DNA of 64,000 bases, from the NCBI GenBank assembly GCA_021397835.1, contig JAJFZO010000566.1, positions 4,526,001 through 4,590,000 of the forward strand, given 5' to 3'. Of this stretch, positions 57,301 to 64,000 are shown one piece after another (position 1 is the stretch's first letter; each line of letters starts with the position of its first letter). The translations under genes and the position numbers were made by a program. Origin of the DNA: Moringa oleifera. Its lineage: Eukaryota > Streptophyta > Magnoliopsida > Brassicales > Moringaceae. The notes under the pieces were generated by a model, which was given only the letters and a program-made list of their open reading frames with translations, was not told where the DNA came from and made no database searches.

Positions 57301-60300
57301 TTGAATTCAAGTAGAGAGGATCCAATTTCCACGAGATTGGCAGCAAGACCCATTCAATGCTTGAAGAAGATTTAGCCTCCATCAATCAAATCGTGATCCT
57401 TCACAACAGTGAAGGAGGTCGATAGGGGTAGTCTAGCAGAGGAGGTCACCATCTCGACCTCTAGAAGTGTTCATTGTATGCCATGATCACAACAAATTCT
57501 TGCCCACTGGTTCAACGCACACGAAACCAAATTTATAAGTGTTCACCTTTCCTTGATGTCGGTGTCTCTTCCAATAGTAATAGTGATGATCGAGGAGCTT
57601 GCCTTATGTATGATTAGCGCAATTGCCAGGAAAGAAAGAGGTTGTGATAGATCGGGTCAAATACTAGGCAATTCAAGCAACATTAAGCTTCTACTATTGA
57701 CATGGGCCAATGACAATGGTGAACTATCACAAGATAGTTGCAATCAAAATTTTGCAAACGAAGGTGGAAGATAAGGCAAGACTACTGTTGGAAAATGTGA
57801 TTAATGGATTACTTATGAGCGTTTTATCAAGTTAGTGGGCACAAAATTAAAAGCGTGGGCAAGTCTTCCCATCTGTAAGACAAAAAGGAATCTATACCAA
57901 TGGTGCCGCTACTTATTTTCAAATGGTGTCGAAGGGGAGAAAGGGAAGGAGAGAGACAAGAGTTTTTGAAAAGGTAAGGAAATTTTTTTGTAAATGAGGA
58001 GGATTGTATAGAGTCTATGAAAATCCTAACCTCCATATATATGGCCTCTCTTTGTCATAAAAAGAAAAATAAAAGGAGGATATCTGTCCTCCTAAATCAA
58101 AATCAATTCTAAGGCAAAACATTTCGACTTTGCCAAATTTCCTAGATGCTTTGAACTTTAGCCACTAGTTTCCTTCTTTTCACCTTTATGCTTCTTTTGC
58201 ACTTCCTTCTGCATTACAAGTCTCTTATATATTTTCCTTATACTTGAGTGATGCCCCTTTTTGCTTAATGAATAACTTCTTATCAAAAAGGACAAAGATC
58301 ATGTTGTTGCCAAAACCATTAGTTCAAACCCTGATTACCGACCTTCTATGCTATACATCAAAATCGATTTCAGCACCTTTGCTATGATGTTTTCCCTTAG
58401 ACAACTCAAAAACATATCTTCTAGAATTAAGAAAAAAGGAGCAAAAAATGAAAAAAGAAAGTAACTACTTGACCTGCAACTCAATAATAAATTCCATGGA
58501 CCTGTCACCAGCAGTGTTTCGAGATAGAGAAGTATTAATACTTTCCCTTGCAGAGTCCAGGTCGGGACCTGCATCCCCCTCCTCCAAGTATACCCCATCA
58601 GCCTCAGAAGCAGAATAGCTACTGTTGGATCCCAGTGAAATACAAGAATCCAAGTATTTTCCATTCTGAACCACAATAGCAAAAGCAGTTACAAGAAGTT
58701 GATGTTTCTTACACAAAACAAAAGAACAGAAGGGCCAAATGTTTTACCTTAATAACAACATTTTTGAATTGCAATTTTTTCCCACTCCCTACATATATCA
58801 TAGCCTCTGTACTAGGTGAAGAGAGATCCAATCCTTGTCCATCTTTTAAATATAATATCCCACCTGCACCATCATAAATGAAATGCTGAAATCTTTCATC
58901 TTCAACAATTAAAGGTCTCTGAGGCGAGAGTGAGAACTCAGCAGCTGGTTGCCGGTAAGTTGACTGATCCATGATAATTGCATCCACCATATGGAAAAAC
59001 TTCTTGTCTTCTTCACTTGAGAGCAGACTGCCAACTGTAGGAACGAAAAACTCGACAATAGCCAGCAAAAAATCAAGTGCAACCAGCAGTTGTGGCCTTT
59101 GGATGCATGCAGAAACAAATGTTGAGAATCGACCAAATTTAACATCAAGAATAAGCATTGTTGGCACTGCTCCAATACTATTCCCTTTAACAGCAGTTGC
59201 ATCAAACATAAGCTCACTTCCCACATCAATCAAAGAACTTCGAGTAATATAACCAACATTTTCAGGCATCCCGATTGCCAACCTAAATTCCTCTTTAGTT
59301 CCCTCACGATTGTCAATCACGGTGAAGCCCTTGAGCGTCGCAGAGAGAAAACCTTCACCCAGTGTGTTAGACTTGTAAAGAATCCATCCCCCACTAATCT
59401 GCAAAACGAAGTACTAGGAAATTAATCTAAAAAATTACAGAACTCTATTCTCTCCTGAAATAAACAAGTTCAAACTAAATCATGCACAGTACAAGATTTC
59501 TTTTTCCCTCACTCAATCACTGACTTACTAATCAAGTGCTCAATTACACCAAATTAAGATGGTGTGAAGAGATGAAGGTAGTCAGCCAGACTGATAACAA
59601 GGTTAGTGGTTTCTTTTTCTCTTCAACATCAAATGAATTCGCTCACACTCTCTCAGAAGTAGATTTGACAACAATGCATCTCTTCCTCCCTCCGTCACCC
59701 ATTGCCAGGCTAATAAGTTGTTTCAAAAGAAATGCAGGGCATTAAAAGTGAACTTGGTCTGCAAAATAGTCACAAGGTTGCAGCAAATTCATTGATGTTT
59801 GACAACGACATTGCTACAGAACCAAGGTAACCCAAGTTTTATTACTTTCACTAAGGATTGCCTAACGGAGGGATTCCAAGAATATGCTAAACCAAGGCTT
59901 ATGCAAAAATTCCAACAAACTAAAGGAACAGAATTTGACTGTCATATTACACCCAAGCTGGAATAAACATAAAGAAATAATAAATTTACCTGTACTGTAG
60001 CCAGAGATGCATCTCTTGCTGCACCGGTATACAAACACAACTCAACCAAATTGATGACAACAGAAACCTTCATTGTAATCCAGGCTTCACCAGTGGCAGT
60101 TTCAGATCTAACAGCCACTGGATCCTCAGCGATAACAGGTTCAATTGTATCAGCTGAAGAAGCTAGAAAGTCATTCTTCAATGGCGGCACAGTATGCGGA
60201 GTCTCAGAAAAATTAGACTGAGCGCACTCAGTGACAATTTGATATTCCCTATTTGAAAGAGCTGCTTTCAATTCCTCTATCTGAAGAAACATAGAACCAA

Positions 60301-61420
60301 ACAAAATTATAAATCAACGTTCCTTTTCAAACATCAACAGAAAAAAAGCAAAAACAATGAGAGCCTACTTGAGATATCAACCGAATGAACATGATCCCTT
60401 ACCTTAATTGCAGCTTCCATGCTTGGTACTTGATGCAGCAAGTCGCGAAGTGACCTCCTGATGACTACAGAAACCCCCTTCACATCTTGAATTATACTTT
60501 CACCTAACTCTGATCCAGTGCCCACATTTAAATTGATATTCTCAACCTAGGTCCCCAAAATAAAAAATAAAAAAAACAATTAAACATTTAATGGCAGCCA
60601 TTTTTGAAAGAATGTACAATTTTAAAATAAAAAATGAGCCTACGGAGCTACATTCAATTATCACAAAGGCAACATGCAAATAATAATTTCACGGTCCTTC
60701 AAACTATGTCAGCAAATAAGCATTCCATGGGATTAAACAATCCATGGTCTTAATTCTTGGACACCTAATTGGGTAAGCCCATAACAGAAAAGCTACATAT
60801 CATTCTCACCATAACCATTAGCATTTCCAAATGGACAGCACTCAGCTCATTTTTATTGCCACCAAACCACTGGAAGCTGTTCTGGACAGTTATGTGAACA
60901 ACATCAAGCTTCAAGTAACTGCCACAGAAGTTCAACAATTACACTAGATAAGTTAGAATAACTCCAGCAGAAAGCAAATAATAGGAGGTATCACTGCTTA
61001 TGCAGGTGAAAAGTCTTAATAAGGTCAAATGTCAACAGGAACTTACTCAAGGCTGTCTGTGCGACGAGGCAGTAATATTATAGGTTTCCTCAGCGACAGA
61101 TCCAACTTTACAGCTGGTGATCCTTCAATTTCACTAGTTGTAAACCATTTCTCTGAATTTGTCACTTGATCCTTTAACCTGACGACACCATTTGAATTGT
61201 TCGGGACAAGACCCATAAAGTAACTAACAACCTACATTCCAATTAGACATTTGAGAACCAAAAATAAAACTGCCTGGGATACTTAATGAAGTGAATGTCA
61301 GATTACCTCCTGGATGAAGCGATTCAAATAAATAATGCGTACTTCCGAGAGCTGCCCAACGAGGCAATAATCAAAACCTTCATAATCTTCATCATCGATA
61401 TTAAATGAAATAAAATCAAG
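27610..61420 (-). CDS. VPS13M1: VPS13-family bridge-like lipid transfer protein, C-terminal ~2,931 residues (37 exons; 5' end outside window)
   Basis: VPS13 proteins are long hydrophobic-groove lipid transporters at membrane contact sites. I assembled 37 exons with GT-AG borders whose phases agree at every join; they total 8,796 bases, i.e. 2,931 codons plus the stop at 27610. Exon coordinates are given in the six module entries. Order in the protein: middle VPS13 rod, four Vps62-like segments, C2 domain, VAB/SHR-binding region, Vps13_C/ATG2_C-like region, C-terminal PH-like plus two more Vps62-like segments. No stop or frameshift occurs in the exons. The N-terminal chorein domain and the N-terminal PH domain expected for the Arabidopsis M1 type (about 4,200 residues) lie beyond 64000. 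M1 rather than M2 is chosen mainly because BAM3 and EndoU are its neighbours, as with At4g17140. Several introns carry transposon debris. Confidence 0.9.
28009..28140. repeat. Tandem duplication, period 73 bases, in VPS13M1 last intron
   Basis: Two diverged copies starting CAAAAGCCATAATTG(C/T)ACAG at 28009 and 28082 continue through CACAGGGAA and AAGTGACTT. They lie in the intron just upstream of the last exon. Confidence 0.8.
30386..32353. other. VPS13M1 intron of about 2 kb
   Basis: AT-rich intron sequence between two VPS13M1 exons. I see no transposon domain or RNA gene in it. Confidence 0.6.
32354..36177 (-). other. VPS13M1: VPS13M1 module E: exons 28-31, Vps13_C/ATG2_C-like region
   Basis: Exons: 36041-36177, 34222-34348, 32789-33010, 32354-32713 (local residues 2260-2541). 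It contains HRDRFMRKSSIIPAIGNRIW, DLIHNPLHLIFSVDVLGM and a Gly/Ala-rich helix region (GLLGLAHGLGRAFVGFIVQP), which resembles the amphipathic ATG2_C-type helices that contact membranes in VPS13 and ATG2. The intron right of exon 29 contains a duplicated copy of that exon's acceptor (see 34320-35060). Confidence 0.88.
34320..35060. repeat. Degenerate tandem repeat containing a copy of the exon 29 acceptor
   Basis: The stretch from the exon 29 start (34348) outward, GGCTGAAAATATCC then AATGTATCAAAGTCAAAATCCC, recurs at 34795 as GGCTGAAAGATTAGG then AATGTATCAAATTCAAAAACC, an offset of 449 bases. An intermediate, weaker copy lies near 34570-34690, suggesting a unit of about 225 bases. A further match (AACACCAAT block) at 34537 and 34988 has the same spacing. 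Confidence 0.65.
36916..37010. repeat. Short imperfect tandem duplication in a VPS13M1 intron
   Basis: Two ~50-base copies of GTGG(T/C)AGCCAA..ATA.TTTC..GAA.GCCATATA occur side by side. A second nearby duplication (about 37292-37347) repeats AGAAAGGCTATTAGAGT(A/T)CAGCAAAGAA. Confidence 0.7.
38774..38798. repeat. Poly-T run in a VPS13M1 intron
   Basis: A homopolymer T run of about 20 bases. On the minus strand it is an A-run, possibly the tail of an old retroposed sequence, but no body is recognised. Confidence 0.7.
42014..42090. repeat. Imperfect (GA)n tract in a VPS13M1 intron
   Basis: Purine-rich low-complexity sequence built from GAGAGA and AAAGAGA units. Pyrimidine-rich in the transcript sense. 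Confidence 0.8.
45870..46290 (+). mobile_element. LINE 3'-terminal fragment (plus strand)
   Basis: The plus strand encodes NRCFLCKMQGESVNHIFLWC, the CxxC...H...C zinc motif (zf-RVT) found at the C-terminus of plant LINE ORF2, then LNIF-stop-IAWMERKKSAFERL, which resembles the usual tail. Nonsense codons are present. It lies in the 5.45-kb VPS13M1 intron and opposes the LINE body at 46690-49165. Confidence 0.7.
46690..49165 (-). mobile_element. Degenerate LINE ORF2 (endonuclease and reverse transcriptase)
   Basis: In minus-strand order: RIISWNMRGL and DVICLQE (49165-49060), GLEWVFTWYMG and LLWVIGGDFNEAL (about 48900-48715) of the apurinic-type endonuclease; a charged linker KKRILAAKSCEKK (about 48280); reverse transcriptase pieces LAKLLTTKLRAVVDKVVNEAV and VICKLDMEKAYDHVFW (about 47630-47480); NLGKSELIPLTFGG, WKREYLFKRGRLTLIKS (about 47290-47020); and WEVV, GGLEVK, LLRKWLWRF (about 46920-46790). 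Stops and frameshifts are frequent. The segment with the (F/Y)ADD box seems deleted between VSEWGP and AEEEQLISI near 47350. Dead copy inserted in a VPS13M1 intron. Confidence 0.85.
49640..49810 (+). mobile_element. Second LINE zf-RVT fragment (plus strand)
   Basis: The plus strand gives NRCSLCKEQVE-stop-VNHILLWCNWS, a second copy of the LINE C-terminal zinc motif close to that at 45870 but with an in-frame stop. It follows an A-run at about 49650. The body of this element is not seen. Confidence 0.6.
49850..50160 (-). mobile_element. LINE C-terminal fragment (minus strand)
   Basis: The minus strand encodes LALFWVIWKARNNMNFES, matching the usual ALFW-IW-ARN tail of plant LINE ORF2 proteins, with stops nearby. 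It marks another fragment in the same VPS13M1 intron. Confidence 0.55.
51068..52966. other. VPS13M1 intron of about 1.9 kb
   Basis: AT-rich intron sequence. No coding motif, transposon domain or RNA gene is recognised. Confidence 0.6.
52967..55925 (-). other. VPS13M1: VPS13M1 module B: exons 8-13 with four Vps62-like segments
   Basis: Exons: 55822-55925, 55235-55524, 55000-55084, 54572-54907, 53878-54240, 52967-53456 (local residues 563-1118). Four W-x-P-x-x-P-x-G segments occur: FWRPRAPPGFAVLGDYLTP, WFPEAPNGYVALGCVVS, IWRPVVPPGMVYFGDIAVKG and FWLPQAPPGFVSLGCVACKG. They alternate between a GD and a GC ending, i.e. two consecutive pairs. This family (DUF946/Vps62) is typical of plant VPS13M proteins; its function is not established. 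Confidence 0.88.
55926..58473. other. VPS13M1 intron of about 2.5 kb with repeat debris
   Basis: The intron between module A and B exons. It holds the LINE fragment at 56676-56861 and a stretch near 57940-58060 that resembles 53700-53780 in another intron (AATCCTAACCTC core preceded by TTTTGT-AATGAG). Nothing else is recognised. Confidence 0.6.
56676..56861 (-). mobile_element. LINE fragment, zf-RVT upstream region
   Basis: The minus strand reads FPWKLIWKVKVLSEATFFTLEVAWGKP within one short ORF, resembling the FPWK-IW--K-P-R-AFF-W-AAWGK segment just before the zinc motif of plant LINE ORF2. The zinc motif itself is degraded. Confidence 0.7.
58474..61420 (-). other. VPS13M1: VPS13M1 module A: exons 1-7 in window, middle rod region
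   Basis: Exons: 61307-61420, 61047-61231, 60810-60918, 60403-60546, 59990-60280, 58748-59398, 58474-58665 (window-local residues 1-562). The sequence has the alternating amphipathic pattern of VPS13 repeating-beta-groove proteins, e.g. YLKLDVVHITVQNSFQW, SVVINLVELCLYTG and PQLLVALDFLLAIVEFFVP. The segment DVKGVSVVIRRSLRDLLHQVPS precedes an acidic, probably disordered stretch. No catalytic residues are expected. Exon 1 begins at an acceptor, so the intron to its right extends past 64000. Confidence 0.88.
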
Positions 61421-61700
61421 CTGCATATTTAGAGTAAAGAGAAAATTAAAATACATAGTAGTGTATTAAGAGGGCAAAGATAGGCACAATAAGAAAAATT
61501 GGACCTGCAGTAAAGTTGGACATGCAGAATCACACCCTTAATTTCTTTATATAAACTGACTTTGGGAAAATACTACAGAACTAACTTTCGAAACTGGTGA
61601 AGTTAATTTTTTCACTAAGTGTGTGAAAAAAAAAAATTAAAAGCAAATATTCAAGTAAAACTGAAATATATACCCCCACCAGAAATTGAAGAAAGAGAAA
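61421..61700. other. VPS13M1 intron sequence adjoining the copia remnant
   Basis: Intron sequence immediately upstream of the exon at 61307-61420. No feature is seen apart from A-runs. Confidence 0.5.
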
Positions 61701-62380
61701 AACAAAAACTTCTACTTTGGGGGTAATACCGCTCAACAGATGCTACCGCTGGCCAACTCACTGTCTCGATCGAGGCCATCGTCTAGTCAACTGGTGCCAC
61801 CACCCAAATGAGGTGAATTTGAATTTTTGTGTCTAACGGCCAGTTGGTCAATACCATGGCCCAATTACCCGATGTCACCACCGACAGGATTTTTGAATTT
61901 CAAATGGTCAAATATGTGTGTAACAGCTATATTTTAAAATACGGGTATAAAAGAACCTTGAAAAACATGAGGATAACTTTTTGGAAAAAAAAAAAAAGTT
62001 AGAAATTTCCTTTCTCTCAAGATCTAAAGTTCTTCGCTTTTCCAAAAATCAAAACTATTCTTGAACATTTCTTATGAGATCTAGAACTTCATTGTACTCT
62101 TATACTCTAAAAGAGAATTTCATTTTCTATATCATTCTTAAAATATTGGGATAGTTGGTGAGGGTATTCACCACAGTTGTAAAAGGCTTGGCTCGGATTA
62201 GACCAAGGGGTTGTTCAAAAAAATAGAGAAATACTCAAGCTTGGCTTAAAGTTGTGGATGTAAACAAAGGTTTATCGAACCACGTAAATAGTGTGTTTGC
62301 TCTCTTTACTCTCTCTCTCTTTATATTCTACACATTTAATTATTTATTATCTTGTGTGGTTGTTGATTCAAGCAAGCAAA
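61700..62380 (+). mobile_element. Probable copia LTR (promoter/R/U5-like region)
   Basis: The stretch has GTATAAAAGAACC near 61945 as a TATA-like box and ends with the kind of sequence common at the 3' side of plant copia LTRs: TCGAACCACGTAAAT, TGTTTGCTCTCTTTACTCTC, then TTATCTTGTGTGGTTGTTGATTC. Pol-coding sequence begins almost directly after, without gag or a recognisable primer-binding site, implying a large internal deletion. No second LTR copy is in the window, so the call rests on style and position. Confidence 0.4.
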
Positions 62381-62449
62381 TCCAAAATAAAAGAACTTGT
62401 TATTCAAAAAATAAAATTTAAAATAACCAATGCATCCCCTCTTTTAGTT

Positions 62450-64000
62450 GCCTGCATAGGGCCAACATTAGGTCTATTCCCGACACCAATATCCTCTTGA
62501 TACATGTCCTTAACCAACATTTTCTTCATCAGATCCAATCTCGACTGATGATCTTCCTATTGCCTTGCACAAAGGTAAATGTCAATGCACTTATCCTATT
62601 TCTTGTACTTATAAACACGTGTCACTTTGCTCTTGTTCTTTTATTGCATCTCTTAATTTTATCTCTATTCTCAAAACTGTTCATGACGTCATATATCACC
62701 CTAAATGGCATAAAGCAATGGACGAGGAAATAAATGCTTAAATAACAATGATACTTACGACTTGGTCGTTTTACCTTCAAGGAAAAGAGCAATTATGTGC
62801 AAACGGGTGCTCACAATTAAGGTAAATCTTGATGGAATAATTGCTAGACTAAAAGCCCATCTTGAGGGATATGCTCAGATATATGGCGTGGATTATTCTT
62901 ACATTTGTTCACTTATTACTAAATTGACATCTACCAAGTTATTTATTTCTATGGATGCTACTTAAAATTGGTCTTTGCATCAGCTAGATATCAAGAAGGT
63001 TCTTCTTCATAGTGACCTTCAGTAAAAGGCATACATGAAACAACCTTTCAGATTTGTTAACCATGGGAAGTATGGGAAAGTTTCGTCTTCATAAAAAATT
63101 TGAAGCTGAGATCATTCTTTTAGTTGTGTACATTGATGACCTTATCATCACTAGAATTGATACTATGGGAATCTCATCTCCCAGTCTTTTCTTCACTCTT
63201 AGTTTCATATGGAAAACTTCGGAATGCTAAAGTATTTCTTGGGTGTTGAACTCACGAGACGTGAACAAGGTATTTCTCTATCTTAAAGGAAATATGTGTT
63301 TGATTATTAGCTAAGACAGAAAAATTGGGGACAAAACCATGTTCTAGTCTGATGACTCCTAATATGCAACTACTTGAAAAAATGGTGAACTATTTGAAGA
63401 TCATGAGAAACATAGAAGATTGGTTGAAAAAGTTGAATTACCTTGTAGTAACTCAATCAAATACTGCATATTCAGTTTATGTCATCCTCAACAATTCATC
63501 ATTGAGCAACCTTAGAACATATTTTGTGTTACTAGAACAGATCACTAGGACACAGTATCTTGTATGCAAATCATGGACACACTCATATTGAATGTTTCTC
63601 GGATGCAGATTGGGCAGGCTCCAACAAGTATAAAAGATCCACATTAGGCTATTCTCTTCGTTGGAAGAAATTTGATCTCATGAAAGAATAAAAAGTAGAA
63701 TGTTGTGTCATGATCGAGTGCCAAATCAGAATATAGGGCTATGGCACAAGCTATTTGAGAAATAATAGGAATATATATCAACTCTGGACTGAAGCAGGTC
63801 AATTAACCTTCAGTACCAACAACATTGTGGTGTGATAACCAAGCTGCTCTTCACATTTTATCTAATCTTTCACTTCACGAATGAACCAAGCACATCAAAA
63901 TTGATTGCCATTTTGTTCGTAAGAAATACCACAAGGCTTGATTTCCACTAAATATGTGAAGACTGGAGAATAATTGGAGAATATCTTTACATAAGCTCTA
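62450..64000 (+). mobile_element. Degenerate Ty1-copia pol (RVT_2 and RNase H), cut by the right edge
   Basis: The plus strand encodes, in order: LPIALHKGKCQCTYPIS and HPKWHKAMDEEINA (about 62550-62740); DLVVLPSRKRAI, LTIKVNLDG, IARLKAHLEGYAQIYGVDYS, KLTSTKLFISMDAT and LHQLDIKKVLLH (62760-63010); VVYIDDLIIT, the copia reverse transcriptase active site (about 63125); MLKYFLGVEL; TKPCSSLMTPN; CFSDADWAGSNKYKRSTLGY, the RNase H region (about 63592); and a final KHIKIDCHFVRKKYH-like stretch near 63895. Several stops and frameshifts show it is dead. It lies in the VPS13M1 intron, opposite to that gene. Confidence 0.9.

Overview
The window is nuclear DNA from a flowering plant. It has many short exons with GT-AG introns, an AT-rich background, large introns and several plant transposon families. 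The three host genes are all on the minus strand: a chloroplast beta-amylase (BAM3 type), an EndoU-family endoribonuclease, and most of a giant VPS13-family lipid-transfer protein. As I recall it, the same order occurs on Arabidopsis chromosome 4 (At4g17090, At4g17100, At4g17140), which supports the assignments. Large TE-filled introns suggest a eudicot, perhaps a woody one; the species cannot be fixed from the sequence.

Layout. 1-1381: BAM3 3' side and unassigned sequence. 1382-4245: BAM3, four exons, 547 codons. 4246-9753: about 5.5 kb with no gene I can support, including a CT microsatellite. 9754-14592: EndoU gene, eight exons, 429 codons. 14929-26179: an 11.25-kb Mutator-like element (MULE) with terminal inverted repeats of about 1.2 and 0.86 kb built from tandem units of about 160 bp. 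It carries a decayed mudrA transposase on the plus strand and, convergent to it, a decayed ULP1-type cysteine protease gene with a DUF1985 region on the minus strand. 26180-27609: very AT-rich spacer and the VPS13M1 3' flank. 27610-61420: 37 consecutive exons of the VPS13M1-type gene, whose lengths sum to exactly 2,932 codons including the stop. Its N-terminal part lies beyond the right edge. One 5.5-kb intron is packed with LINE fragments in both orientations. 61421-64000: the next intron upstream, holding a degenerate Ty1-copia pol and a probable LTR.

The host genes are not an operon. BAM3 acts in transitory starch breakdown in plastids, the EndoU protein is a predicted RNA-cleaving enzyme, and VPS13 proteins are bridge-like lipid transporters at membrane contact sites.

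The less ordinary signals are: the two-gene MULE whose TTCGTGCCA-like motifs switch strand between its convergent genes; a mudrA frame with eight nonsense codons but almost no frameshift; TIR arrays of unequal copy number (five versus three); a decoy copy of a VPS13M1 splice acceptor about 450 bp upstream of the real one; and three paired GD/GC Vps62-like modules in VPS13M1.
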